A DNA stretch of 64,000 bases from Melioribacter roseus (GTDB lineage Bacteria > Bacteroidota > Ignavibacteria > Ignavibacteriales > Melioribacteraceae). The DNA lies in assembly GCA_020724265.1 (NCBI GenBank), contig DYHH01000013.1, forward strand, positions 16,329 through 80,328, in the 5' to 3' direction. Positions 43,834 to 52,798 of this stretch are shown piece by piece. The translations under genes and the position numbers were made by a program. Position 1 is the first letter of the stretch. Each line of letters opens with the position of its first letter. The notes under the pieces were generated by a model. It did not search any database and had not been told where the DNA came from. It was given only the letters and a program-made list of their open reading frames with translations.

Positions 43834-45237
43834 TCACCTCAACTTAAGTTTATTCAACATTTCTTCTGCATTTTTATTTTTGGGGTCAAGCTCTAAAGAT
43901 TTCTTGTAATTAATTATTGCGTTTTCTTTATCACCCGTTTTCATATAAGCTTCGGCTAAGCTGTCGTATGTATTTCCAATATTAGGGAAGCATTTTACAT
44001 TTACTGTGAATATTGCAATTGCCTCATCATTAAGACCTTCATAAAGAAATTGGTAGCCGATTCTATTCAGTATTCTATCATTAACTATATTGTATTCTGA
44101 TAAATATTCTTTATAATTTTCTACGAAATCTGAAGTCCCTTTTTCCTTAATAACAGTAAAGATGTATCTCCCTAATTCCAATCTAAGCGGTTGATAATTT
44201 TCGCCTTTTAAGATTGCATTAATTCTTTTAATTAAAGCTTCTGCACCTTGATCAATATTGGAAAGAATTATTACGGAATATTTGCTTGCAACATTTTGAT
44301 CATATACCGCGTTCCACCCCGGTGAACCTCCGGCAACACCTAACCCAAAATCGGGGAGTTTCGATAATTCCGCCCAAGTCAAATTTACGTCTTCGTTGAA
44401 CCTGCTGTGAAGAAGAACTTTAAATTCATCCTCTAAGAGAATATTATCATTAATAAGTGATCTATCCAACTTCAGCATATCCTCTAAAGTAGAATACATT
44501 CCTCCCGCCGGTGTCGGAATGTTCGGCATTCTTTCGTATGTTGATTCTTTATTGCCCGTCGGAGTTACTAAAAATCCTTTTGCTTTATTCTCAACTTGAT
44601 CTTCCTTATAAATAAACCCGGAGTTATTCATTCCAAGAGGATTGAGAATGCGTTCTTTCAGCACATCATAATATGATTTCCCGGTTAACTTTTCTATTAT
44701 TCCACCTAAAATTACATAGCTTGAATTCGAATACCTGGTTGATGTACCCGGTTCGAAAAGCAAGGGTTGTTTTGCAATTAATAATAGAAGATCTTCAACA
44801 TTTCTAAACCGGTTCGGCTCCTGGCGAAACTCGGTTAACTGTAAGTAATCTCCGAGCCCGGCAGAAAAAGTCAACAACATTTTTACGGTTATTTTTTCAT
44901 CTGATTCATTATTGAAAACCGGGTATATATCATTGAGATTATCGGAAAGATTCAATTTTTCTTCTTGAATTAACTGTGTGATAAGTATTTGTGTAAATAG
45001 TTTCCCTATCGAACCGATGTTAAATTTCGTATCAGTTTGATTAACTATACCATTGTCCCAATCCGCATAACCGAAAGCTTTTAAATATTCGGTCTTGCTC
45101 TTGTCGGCAATCAATACAACACCGGAAAAAATATCCTTTTCGTAAGCTTCATTTATAATACCATCTATTTTATCAAATTTAGTTTGTGAATTAATTTGTA
45201 TGCAGAACAGCAGAATAATGATCGAAACAATTTTCAT
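43834..45237 (-). CDS. serine hydrolase (class C beta-lactamase-like) with C-terminal TPR
   Basis: A 467-residue exported protein (signal peptide ending IQINSQ). The beta-lactamase/transpeptidase-like fold shows the SxxK nucleophile in NIGSIGKLFTQ, the YSN triad in RYSNSSYVILGG and a GGSPGW near the usual K/H-T-G position. The last about 65 residues form TPRs (NTYDSLAEAYMKTGDKENAI followed by NYKKSLELDPKNK), almost the same as the tail of the next gene upstream. Such hydrolases cleave D-amino-acid or ester substrates; real antibiotic resistance is not implied. Confidence 0.88.
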   Translation of the reverse strand: MKIVSIIILLFCIQINSQTKFDKIDGIINEAYEKDIFSGVVLIADKSKTEYLKAFGYADWDNGIVNQTDTKFNIGSIGKLFTQILITQLIQEEKLNLSDNLNDIYPVFNNESDEKITVKMLLTFSAGLGDYLQLTEFRQEPNRFRNVEDLLLLIAKQPLLFEPGTSTRYSNSSYVILGGIIEKLTGKSYYDVLKERILNPLGMNNSGFIYKEDQVENKAKGFLVTPTGNKESTYERMPNIPTPAGGMYSTLEDMLKLDRSLINDNILLEDEFKVLLHSRFNEDVNLTWAELSKLPDFGLGVAGGSPGWNAVYDQNVASKYSVIILSNIDQGAEALIKRINAILKGENYQPLRLELGRYIFTVIKEKGTSDFVENYKEYLSEYNIVNDRILNRIGYQFLYEGLNDEAIAIFTVNVKCFPNIGNTYDSLAEAYMKTGDKENAIINYKKSLELDPKNKNAEEMLNKLKLR

Positions 45238-45255
45238 GTAATTTCTCCTTTTAAA

Positions 45256-46665
45256 TTAAGATTCGTTATTAAGTTTTATTAACATTTCTTTTGCATTTTT
45301 ATTTTCCGGGTCAAGTTCTATTGCTTTTTTGTAATTAATGATTGCATTCTTGTTGTCGCCTTTTTTCATATAAGCTTCGGCTAAGCTATCGTATGTGTTA
45401 GCAGAGTTTGGAAATGCACGTGTGTTGTATTCGAAAATCATAATTGCCAAATCGTAGTTCTCAGAGAACAACTTTTGATAGCCCAAAAAATTAATGAACA
45501 TTTCATCAACAAGATCTTCTCTTAACCCGAGATCTAATGCCTCTTTTATCAGCGAGTTGGCTTTTTCTGTTTTTCTATTTTCATCAAACAATTTTTCAGC
45601 TTCTTCGATCTTGGAATTAATTTCATCGATGTAGTTTAACATCATCTTATCTTTTGTTGTTTTATATTTATCGGCTGATTGTTCTGCAAGAGTCAATACC
45701 TTTTCCAAGGCTTCTTCGGCTGCAGTTTCAATATCAGGTATTACACCAACTCCTTCCCAGTTTGTTTTTGTTATGGGATTAATAGCCATTCCAGTCGGAA
45801 TGAAAATTTCCAAATTTTCCGTAACATTAAAAATCTGACCAGGATTAGCTCCTCCACCGGTAGTTTCGCCTACAAGCGTTCCTCTTTTTTGTGTTTGGAT
45901 GTTATAAGCAAATTCTTCACCGGCAGAAAATGTTTTACTGCTTGTTAATACAAACAGCGGTATATCCGGCATTTTCTGTCCGCCAACTTTTTCTAACGAT
46001 ACAAAGTGAGCTGTATCGTTGCTGACTCTGTTATAAAGACTATTAAGATGTGTAGGTTTTTCAAAAAAATAACTGCATATGTATTGAACAAGATCAGGAC
46101 TGCCTCCGTTGTTTTTTCTCAAATCAATTATCACGGCCTCCGAAGTTGAAAGATATTTCATTGCAAGATCGGCATAGTCCTTTGCTACGTGTAGTGGTGC
46201 AAACCCGTCCAGTTTTAGATAACCGATATTCCCTTTTATTTTTTCAAGTTTGGTAAACCCGAAGTTGATACTTTTAAACTGACTTTCTGTTTTGTATATA
46301 TTTTTAAGCGGATTTGGTACTTCGCCTGCAAGTTTATTTTTAGAATTCTTTACATGTACTCTCATGTGTTTGTCGTTGCTTATCGATTGCATTTCTTTTG
46401 TCATTACCTCCGCAAATTCTATTGCATCGGTAAAGTCATCAAAGAATCCTTCTTTATTTTTGTTGTTAATGTGGGCGACAATTTTCTCAGCAACTGCGGG
46501 GAAGACATATTTTTCTTTTAATAGGTTGGACGATCTTTCTACAAATTCATTAATCGTTTCTTTATTTATCTTACCTTCCGCTTCTTGAGCCTGAAGGTTT
46601 ATTGAGAAAAGAATCGACGCAATCGTTAAGAAATTTATTAATCTATTTTTGAATTGAGACTTCAT
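45256..46665 (-). CDS. S41-family peptidase with C-terminal TPR
   Basis: A 469-residue exported protein (signal peptide with SILFSINLQAQEA). The S41/tricorn-like core has IDLRKNNGGSPDLVQYICSY, FVLTSSKTFSAGEEFAYN, where the Ser of TFSAGE is the nucleophile, and LVGETTGGGANPGQIF. PDZ is not evident. The C-terminal TPR tail (NTYDSLAEAYMKKGDNKNA then IINYKKAIELDPENKN) is nearly the same as in the following serine hydrolase. 18 bp between the two genes indicates an operon. Confidence 0.87.
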   Translation of the reverse strand: MKSQFKNRLINFLTIASILFSINLQAQEAEGKINKETINEFVERSSNLLKEKYVFPAVAEKIVAHINNKNKEGFFDDFTDAIEFAEVMTKEMQSISNDKHMRVHVKNSKNKLAGEVPNPLKNIYKTESQFKSINFGFTKLEKIKGNIGYLKLDGFAPLHVAKDYADLAMKYLSTSEAVIIDLRKNNGGSPDLVQYICSYFFEKPTHLNSLYNRVSNDTAHFVSLEKVGGQKMPDIPLFVLTSSKTFSAGEEFAYNIQTQKRGTLVGETTGGGANPGQIFNVTENLEIFIPTGMAINPITKTNWEGVGVIPDIETAAEEALEKVLTLAEQSADKYKTTKDKMMLNYIDEINSKIEEAEKLFDENRKTEKANSLIKEALDLGLREDLVDEMFINFLGYQKLFSENYDLAIMIFEYNTRAFPNSANTYDSLAEAYMKKGDNKNAIINYKKAIELDPENKNAKEMLIKLNNES

Positions 46666-47101
46666 TTTTACCCCCAGATATTTTGATTTTAGAAGCGAGT
46701 CTTTAGACGAAGCCCTTCGTAATTAGTTTCGTTTTTTATTTTAAACACGAATAAGAATATTTAATAGTAAAGGAGGATTTGGAAGCAAAGAATGAAAAGA
46801 AAAAAAGGAAATTGGATGAATGGTCAATTTGTAGAATTTCCACGTATTTCAACATTACAAATCCGACAAAATCTTCTCTCTCTCCACCCGGTACTGAAAC
46901 CGAGAGCTTAGATCATTCACAATATTTTTATAAACAATTATTAACTTTTGTCAAAATATCTTGGCAAATAGTAACCACATCAAACGAGAAAAATCTGGTC
47001 GGTTCAGGCAACTGTATTTGATTAATGATTTTCTCATTTTTATTCGCATATATTTGTCCCCTTTTATAACTTGCTTATACAATTTTCCACGAGATGATGA
47101 A
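46666..47101. other. 436-bp region upstream of a serine hydrolase gene, no clear gene
   Basis: No confident coding sequence. A strong SD-like AAAGGAGG (46769-46776) is followed by poorly placed starts: a TTG two bases on and an ATG (46792) 15 bases on that opens only 39 codons. The reading frames have no family similarity. It may hold a leader or a decayed small gene. Confidence 0.4.
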
Positions 47102-49030
47102 ATGTTATTTCCCAAAAGTATTCTCGCCTTATCGTTTTTAATTACTATAATGTTTGCTTCAACCTGTTATTCGCAGACAAATAGTTATCCGAAACTTGAT
47201 TCTCTTGAGGCAGCTGAGTTTTTAGATTCGGTTATAACAAAGGCAATAGATGAACACCGGGTACCGGGTGTCGGAATAGTCATTGTAAAAGATTCGTCTA
47301 TTTTCTTTTCAAAAGGCTACGGTTTTTCGGATATAGAAAATCAGGTTCCAATTGATCCGGATAAAACTTTATTCCGAATTGCATCGATTTCAAAGGTTGT
47401 AACAGGCACAGTAGTATTAACTGCGAGGAATAAGGGAATTGTTGATTTAAATACCGATGTAAATGACTATCTAACTTTCTTTAAAATACCGGAGAAGTTC
47501 GGGAAACCAATTACGCTTCATAATTTATTAACACATACTGCTGGATTTGATGATGTTTATATTGGGAAATCTTCACGAACTAAAGAAGATACTTTACCGC
47601 TCGGAGATTTTCTAAAAAGTATTCTTCCCGAAAGAGTTATGCCTCCAGGAGAAATTTTCAGTTACTCAAATATTGGTAATGCGCTTTCCGCTTATGTTAT
47701 AGAAGAAAGAGTTAAAAAGGATTTTGAGTTATATACAGTTGAAAATCTATTCAAACCACTTGAAATGAATAATTCTTCCTTTACCCTGCATGAATTTCAA
47801 AAAGAAAATCTTTATAAAGGTTATTATAAATCTAACGGGGAGTTTATTGAATTTCCTTTTGATTATATACTTGATTACCCTGCCGGGCAAATGCTTACAC
47901 CGATAAATGAATTTGCAAACTTTATGATTATGCATCTGAATAACGGTTTATTTAAAGGCAGAAATATTTTGAATTCTTCAACTGTGTCCGAGATGCATTC
48001 GATACAATTTAGACATCATCCTTTTTTTGATGACGGTAGCGGTTATGCATTCGGGATCGGGAAAATAAACGGACTGAAAGAAATTGGACACGGCGGCGGT
48101 TATGTAGGGGTTTCGACTTTAATGTTTCTTTTCCCGGAAATTAAACTTGGAATTTTTGTCGCCGTTAATACTCTCAATAATCTTCCGGGAGAAATCATCT
48201 ACTGTTTTATGAATCGATTTTATCCTTTTGAAGATTCGGAAAGCGAAGTCGATTATCCTTTAACGGATCTACCCGAGTTTGATAAAGATGTTGAAAAGTT
48301 TGTCGGTAGTTATCGCGGAACAAGATATTCGAGAAATTCAATTACTAAGATCGGTGTGCTGTTCAACATGCTCGGCACTGATATGCCGGTATGGAAGAAT
48401 GAAGAAGGAATGATAATGATGTATGATCTCGGCGGAAATTCAAGAAGATTAATTCAAATTGAACCGCTGTTGTTTAAATCAATCGATGATAATTATCACA
48501 TGAAATTCAGAGCGAATGCGGATGACGAAATAACTCATGTTTTCACAAGCGGAACATCTTCACTTGAAAAGATTAATTGGTATGAAACGATTGAATTTAA
48601 CCGTTCACTTTTTCTTATTATAGTATTAATTATGCTGATAAGTATTACCGTATTTTATATTTACAAATTATCCCGCAGAAAGGGCGCCAAGAAAAGTATT
48701 GATTATCATTTTCTGAAAGCTTCCGCCAATGTAAGTGGAACATATTTAATTTATTTCGGTCTATTTGGTCTAGTAATGGGATTCATGTTAGACCCTTATG
48801 AACAGCAAATAGGTTTTGGATATGGATTGCCATGGTATTTTTATCTTGTTCAAATTGTTCCATTTATAGCAATTATCTTTACCGTACTCCTTCTTTACAA
48901 ATTATTTCTTGCAGTTAAAATTATCTTAAAAGCAAAGTTAGGATTTATTGTTTCGGTTATTGTATTCTTTTCAAGTATTGCAATGCTGTGGTTTTTGAAT
49001 TATTGGAATTTGCTTGGCTGGAAATTTTAA
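47102..49030 (+). CDS. membrane-tethered serine hydrolase (class C beta-lactamase-like)
   Basis: About 642 residues from the ATG at 47102, chosen because the signal peptide (MLFPKSILALSFLITIMFAS) begins there. Upstream codons in frame give a long basic lead that looks like read-through. Nucleophile SxxK in RIASISKVVTG, YSN in FSYSNIGNALS, and HGGGYVG as the third motif. The C-terminal 190 residues contain four hydrophobic helices (FLIIVLIMLISITVFYIY, TYLIYFGLFGLVMGFML, FIAIIFTVLLLYKLF, GFIVSVIVFFSSIAMLW), so the enzyme is fixed in the inner membrane with the active domain outside. Substrate unknown. Confidence 0.87.
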   Translation: MLFPKSILALSFLITIMFASTCYSQTNSYPKLDSLEAAEFLDSVITKAIDEHRVPGVGIVIVKDSSIFFSKGYGFSDIENQVPIDPDKTLFRIASISKVVTGTVVLTARNKGIVDLNTDVNDYLTFFKIPEKFGKPITLHNLLTHTAGFDDVYIGKSSRTKEDTLPLGDFLKSILPERVMPPGEIFSYSNIGNALSAYVIEERVKKDFELYTVENLFKPLEMNNSSFTLHEFQKENLYKGYYKSNGEFIEFPFDYILDYPAGQMLTPINEFANFMIMHLNNGLFKGRNILNSSTVSEMHSIQFRHHPFFDDGSGYAFGIGKINGLKEIGHGGGYVGVSTLMFLFPEIKLGIFVAVNTLNNLPGEIIYCFMNRFYPFEDSESEVDYPLTDLPEFDKDVEKFVGSYRGTRYSRNSITKIGVLFNMLGTDMPVWKNEEGMIMMYDLGGNSRRLIQIEPLLFKSIDDNYHMKFRANADDEITHVFTSGTSSLEKINWYETIEFNRSLFLIIVLIMLISITVFYIYKLSRRKGAKKSIDYHFLKASANVSGTYLIYFGLFGLVMGFMLDPYEQQIGFGYGLPWYFYLVQIVPFIAIIFTVLLLYKLFLAVKIILKAKLGFIVSVIVFFSSIAMLWFLNYWNLLGWKF

Positions 49031-49092
49031 ATTGCGCAAAAATTTTTGGCAACAACTGATCGAATAAATATTTTTTTCATTCGAAGATTATT

Positions 49093-49797
49093 CTATGCGT
49101 CATTCTCAAATAAATACCCAATCCCTCGTACACTTTTAATGTATTGCGGGTTGGAGGGGTCTTGTTCAAAGTATTTGCGTAGACGGACAATAAAATTATC
49201 TATCGTTCTTGTTTCGACTTCCGAAGTAATATTCCAAACTCTTTCCAAAAGTTCTTTACGCGAAACCGGTTTTCCTTTTCGTTCAATTAAATACTGCATT
49301 GCCATAGCTTCGTGCGGTGTTAACCTAATGCTTTTATCTCCTGATTTGCATACCAAAGTTTCAAAGTTTATTTCGCTCTTTCCAAACTTAAAAACAGGGG
49401 ATGAATCAATTGATGCCGCATACCATTCTTTCCGCTTAAGCATTCCTTTAACACGCAGCAGAAGTTCTTCAAGGTGAAAAGGTTTTGTCATATAATCATC
49501 TGCACCGAGCTCAAGCCCGTGAATTTTGTCTTCCTTTCTTGTTCTTGCCGTCAGCATTAAGATAGGCAACTGTGGATTAGTTTTTCTGATTATCTCGGCG
49601 ATTTCAAAACCATTTAAATAAGGAAGCATAACATCAAGAATTATTAAATCGTAATTCTCTTTTTCATAAAATTCGAGAGCTTGTTTACCCTCGCGCGCAT
49701 GAACAACTTCATATCCTTCTTCTTCCAAATTGAATTGAAGACCTACTGCAAGACTTTCTTCATCTTCAACTAAAAGTATTTTTTGTTTTTTATTCAT
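49093..49797 (-). CDS. OmpR-family response regulator
   Basis: 234 residues from the ATG at 49795-49797; a GTG four codons upstream also reads. The receiver domain has the acidic pocket EDE (residues 11-13), phospho-acceptor Asp55 in LIILDVMLPYL and a switch Lys in DDYMTKPFHLEEL. The C-terminal winged helix has HEAMAMQYLIERKGKPVSRKELLERVWN-like parts and TIDNFIVRLRKYFEQ, ending SVRGIGYLFEN. It forms a pair with the sensor kinase upstream, whose 3' end overlaps its start by 8 bp. Confidence 0.95.
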   Translation of the reverse strand: MNKKQKILLVEDEESLAVGLQFNLEEEGYEVVHAREGKQALEFYEKENYDLIILDVMLPYLNGFEIAEIIRKTNPQLPILMLTARTRKEDKIHGLELGADDYMTKPFHLEELLLRVKGMLKRKEWYAASIDSSPVFKFGKSEINFETLVCKSGDKSIRLTPHEAMAMQYLIERKGKPVSRKELLERVWNITSEVETRTIDNFIVRLRKYFEQDPSNPQYIKSVRGIGYLFENDA

Positions 49798-50830
49798 ATT
49801 CGTTTCCACTGTTTTTATGCTTCGAGCGTTTGTTTTTCATTTTCAGCAAATTTTTAATCAACTGCTTTTTTGAAACACCGTAAATGGGCAGTTCGATTTG
49901 AAATGTTGTCCCTTTGTTTATGCCCTCACTAGTACAAAATATTTTACCGCCATGACTTTTAATAATTTCTTTCACCCAGTAAAGTCCAAGTCCGGTGCCT
50001 TTTACACTTGGGATATTGCTATCAGAAACGCGATAAAACTTTTTAAATATTTTTTTCACTTCTTTTTGCTCAACGCCAATTCCCTTGTCGGTAAATTCAA
50101 ATACAAATCGTTTGTTTTTATCTTCAATTTTCACTTCTATTTCCGGTTTGCCTGCAGAGTATTTTACTGCATTATCAACCAAGTTGTCAATAACTATCTT
50201 CATTGCATTCTTATCAATTACAATTCGTGAATCGGAATTACCATTGAATTTTATTTTATCCGCTTCCAGTTGAAACTGTTCAGCAGATTCCTGTATCAAA
50301 GAACTGATAATTTTACTTCCGTTAAAAACTGAGTAATCGTGTGCAATTTTTTTCTGCTCAAGCCTCGAAATTTCCAATATCGTGTTAATCAGATTGTTAA
50401 GCCGGTTGGCATCATTCATCATAAAATTGATGAACTTCGTTTTATTCTCGGCTGATAATTCGCGGGAGTTCAAAGTTTCAAGATAAAGTTGAATAGCTGC
50501 GAGAGGTGATTTTAACTCGTGTGTTATATTTGCAATAAAGTTATCATAAAGTCTGTTCAATCTTAACTGCACATTTAAGTTTCTAAAGATTACCGACATT
50601 CCGAATGCCACAGCAACAATAAGAATAATACCACCGACAAAAATAAATGTACTTGGGCTATCAATATCTAACTGAGGAGAAAGCTGCTCACCAACCTCTT
50701 CAAATATTATTGAGTTGGATACATACCAATAAATCCACAGCCCTAAAAGCGCCATCCACGCAAGCTGGGCTAAAATAAAAACCAGTATATAGAAAACGTA
50801 GGAATTTATTTTTTTTAACCCGATCAGCAT
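49790..50830 (-). CDS. membrane sensor histidine kinase
   Basis: A 346-residue kinase with two N-terminal helices (YVFYILVFILAQLAWMALLG; FIFVGGIILIVAVAFGMSVIF) around a short external loop of about 25 residues, so it likely senses within or near the membrane. HisKA has His104 in NITHELKSPLAAIQ; the ATPase domain has NLVDNAVKYS, DKGIGVEQKE and GTGLGLYWVKEI. It is transcribed first and overlaps the regulator gene. The signal is unknown. Confidence 0.93.
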   Translation of the reverse strand: MLIGLKKINSYVFYILVFILAQLAWMALLGLWIYWYVSNSIIFEEVGEQLSPQLDIDSPSTFIFVGGIILIVAVAFGMSVIFRNLNVQLRLNRLYDNFIANITHELKSPLAAIQLYLETLNSRELSAENKTKFINFMMNDANRLNNLINTILEISRLEQKKIAHDYSVFNGSKIISSLIQESAEQFQLEADKIKFNGNSDSRIVIDKNAMKIVIDNLVDNAVKYSAGKPEIEVKIEDKNKRFVFEFTDKGIGVEQKEVKKIFKKFYRVSDSNIPSVKGTGLGLYWVKEIIKSHGGKIFCTSEGINKGTTFQIELPIYGVSKKQLIKNLLKMKNKRSKHKNSGNEYE

Positions 50831-51177
50831 CTCACATTATTTTGTTTTATTAATTCGTTTAGTAATCTTACTCTTAATCATAATCTTAATCGCTTTGCGG
50901 TATTTAAAAATAAGATTAACCGTGCGGTTAAGATTAATAAAAAGCTATTGTAAATATCCGCTATTTATTTTCAATGACAAAAATACCTCAATCTAAATTT
51001 ACACTTCTTTTACAAACAATAAATAAAATTATATGCAGGTTGTAAATCACTAAGGAAGTAAATAGTGTTTGAATGTATATACACGAAAAAAATTACATTG
51101 ATAATAACAACTAATTTTAAATGTAATTCCTAATCACCAGTATTCTATTTTAAATAACAATTAAGTATGGGATAGAA
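50831..51177. other. 347-bp intergenic region with a short hairpin
   Basis: AT-rich divergent spacer between the kinase gene and the radical SAM gene. It holds TTAACCG-TG-CGGTTAA (50916-50931) flanked by AAGATTAA copies, which could be a regulator site or a terminator-like stem. No open frame with family likeness is present. Confidence 0.5.
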
Positions 51178-52656
51178 ATGAAAATTCTACTTGTTTACCC
51201 GGAAACACCGTCAACGTTTTGGAGTTTTAAAGATGCGCTTAAATTCGTATCAAAAAAATCTGCAGAACCGCCCTTAGGGTTAATAACCGTAGCAGCAATG
51301 CTTCCCGAAGATTGGGAATTGAAACTCATTGATACAAATGTATCTAAATTGGAAGACACCGATATACTCCGGGCAGATTACGTTTTCTTAAGCGGTATGA
51401 GTGTTCAAGTAAAATCTTTTAGAGATATATTACTGCGCTGCAATAAATTAGGGACAAAAGTAGTTGCCGGCGGACCACTGGCAACAACACAATACAACGA
51501 ATTTCTCGGCGTTAGTCATTTTGTTTTAAATGAAGCGGAAATTACACTTCCCCATTTTTTGAATGACCTGGAAAACGGAAACCCTAAATATATTTATAGT
51601 TCAAATGAGTACCCGGATATAACTACTACACCAATTCCTCGTTGGGATTTACTTGATATGAATAAGTATGCAAGTATGAGCATACAGTACTCAAGGGGAT
51701 GCCCGTACGATTGTGAGTTTTGCAGTATTACTATGTTGAACGGCAGAAATCCGAGGTCAAAAACAAAAGAGCAACTTATAGCTGAACTGGATGCTTTATA
51801 CAAACTTGGCTGGAATGGTGGTGTTTCGGTGGTGGATGATAATTTTATCGGTAATAAAAGAAAATTAAAGAACGATATTCTTCCTGCATTAATCGACTGG
51901 TCAAAGCAACATAAATATCCTTTTCACCTGATAACTGAAGTCTCGATTAACTTGGCAGATGATGACGAGCTTGTCAACATGATGGTTGAAGCAGGGTTTT
52001 ACAGTGTTTTTGTCGGTATTGAATCACCCAACAATCAAAGCTTGGAAGAATGCGGAAAAAGTCAAAACTTAAAGAGGGATTTGGTTTCCGCAATTAATAA
52101 ACTCCAAAGTAAAGGTATGATTGTCTCCGGCGGATTTATTGTCGGGTTTGATAACGACACCGAAAATATTTTTGACGAGCAGATTAATTTTATTCATCAC
52201 AGCGGTATTCCTTCGGCTATGGTTGGAATACTTAATGCTCCTATCGGTACAAAACTCTTTAAAAGATTAAAAGCGGAAAACAGACTGCTGGAAAACTTCA
52301 GCGGAAATAATATGGACTGCTCGATTAATTTTATCCCAAAAATGAAATATGATGTTTTAATGCGAGGTTATTCAAAACTAATACACACTATTTATTCGCC
52401 AAAGGAATATTACAATCGAATTAAAGAATTCTTATTAGTTTACCAGAGACCGGAATGGATGCCTAATAAATTAACGACAACGGAGATAAAAGCTTTCTTA
52501 CGACTTCTGTGGAAAATTGGAATACTCGAAACCGGAAGAAAACATTTTTGGAAATTGTTTGCTTTCAGCTTGTTTAAACATCCGAGAAAATTCCCTGTTG
52601 CAATGACGCTTTCTGTTTACGGTTTTCATTTTAGAAGGATTGCTGCTACTTTGTAG
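51178..52656 (+). CDS. B12-binding-fold radical SAM protein (DUF4070 type)
   Basis: A 492-residue enzyme. The N-terminal Rossmann-like cobalamin-binding fold (KILLVYPETPSTFWSF, LITVAAMLPEDWELKLIDTN, VVAGGPLATTQY) lacks the DxHxxG base-off His, as do the HpnP-like members. The radical SAM cluster is Cys175, Cys179 and Cys182 in SRGCPYDCEFC, followed by VVDDNFIGNKRKLK and GIESPNNQSLEECGK. The C-terminal half with the MRGYSKLIHTIYSPKEYYNR and LYRLLWK-like helices is the DUF4070 tail. HpnP methylates hopanoids; other members act on different lipids or antibiotics. Substrate here unknown. Confidence 0.9.
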   Translation: MKILLVYPETPSTFWSFKDALKFVSKKSAEPPLGLITVAAMLPEDWELKLIDTNVSKLEDTDILRADYVFLSGMSVQVKSFRDILLRCNKLGTKVVAGGPLATTQYNEFLGVSHFVLNEAEITLPHFLNDLENGNPKYIYSSNEYPDITTTPIPRWDLLDMNKYASMSIQYSRGCPYDCEFCSITMLNGRNPRSKTKEQLIAELDALYKLGWNGGVSVVDDNFIGNKRKLKNDILPALIDWSKQHKYPFHLITEVSINLADDDELVNMMVEAGFYSVFVGIESPNNQSLEECGKSQNLKRDLVSAINKLQSKGMIVSGGFIVGFDNDTENIFDEQINFIHHSGIPSAMVGILNAPIGTKLFKRLKAENRLLENFSGNNMDCSINFIPKMKYDVLMRGYSKLIHTIYSPKEYYNRIKEFLLVYQRPEWMPNKLTTTEIKAFLRLLWKIGILETGRKHFWKLFAFSLFKHPRKFPVAMTLSVYGFHFRRIAATL

Positions 52657-52679
52657 GGGTGGCTTTAATAATATATTGA

Positions 52680-52789
52680 GGAGACTGTCTCAAAAGTAAA
52701 GTTAATTATAAAATTTGAACGCAGATACCGCAGATTTGAACTGATATCCACAGATTTTTTATTTGATATTTACTTTTGAGACAGCCTCC
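52680..52789. mobile_element. MITE-like inverted-repeat element, 110 bp
   Basis: Two 21-bp ends (52680-52700 and 52769-52789) are inverted copies with 20 of 21 positions matching. Both contain CTGTCTCAAAAGTAAA or its complement. Inside lies GCAGATACCGCAGATTTGA-like repetitive sequence. It sits between the convergent radical SAM and typA genes. The shape (two long terminal repeats, no gene) fits a miniature transposable element or a terminator pair captured from one. No target-site duplication was verified. Confidence 0.6.
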
Positions 52790-52798
52790 TTTTTGTCC

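Noticed and set aside
46779..47021. Frame of 80 codons beginning at a TTG after AAAGGAGG
   Set aside because: The start is only two bases after the SD, the composition is unlike neighbours, and it overlaps the leader of the next gene.
49046..49477. Frame of 143 codons opposite the response regulator
   Set aside because: It is a shadow of the conserved OmpR-type gene.
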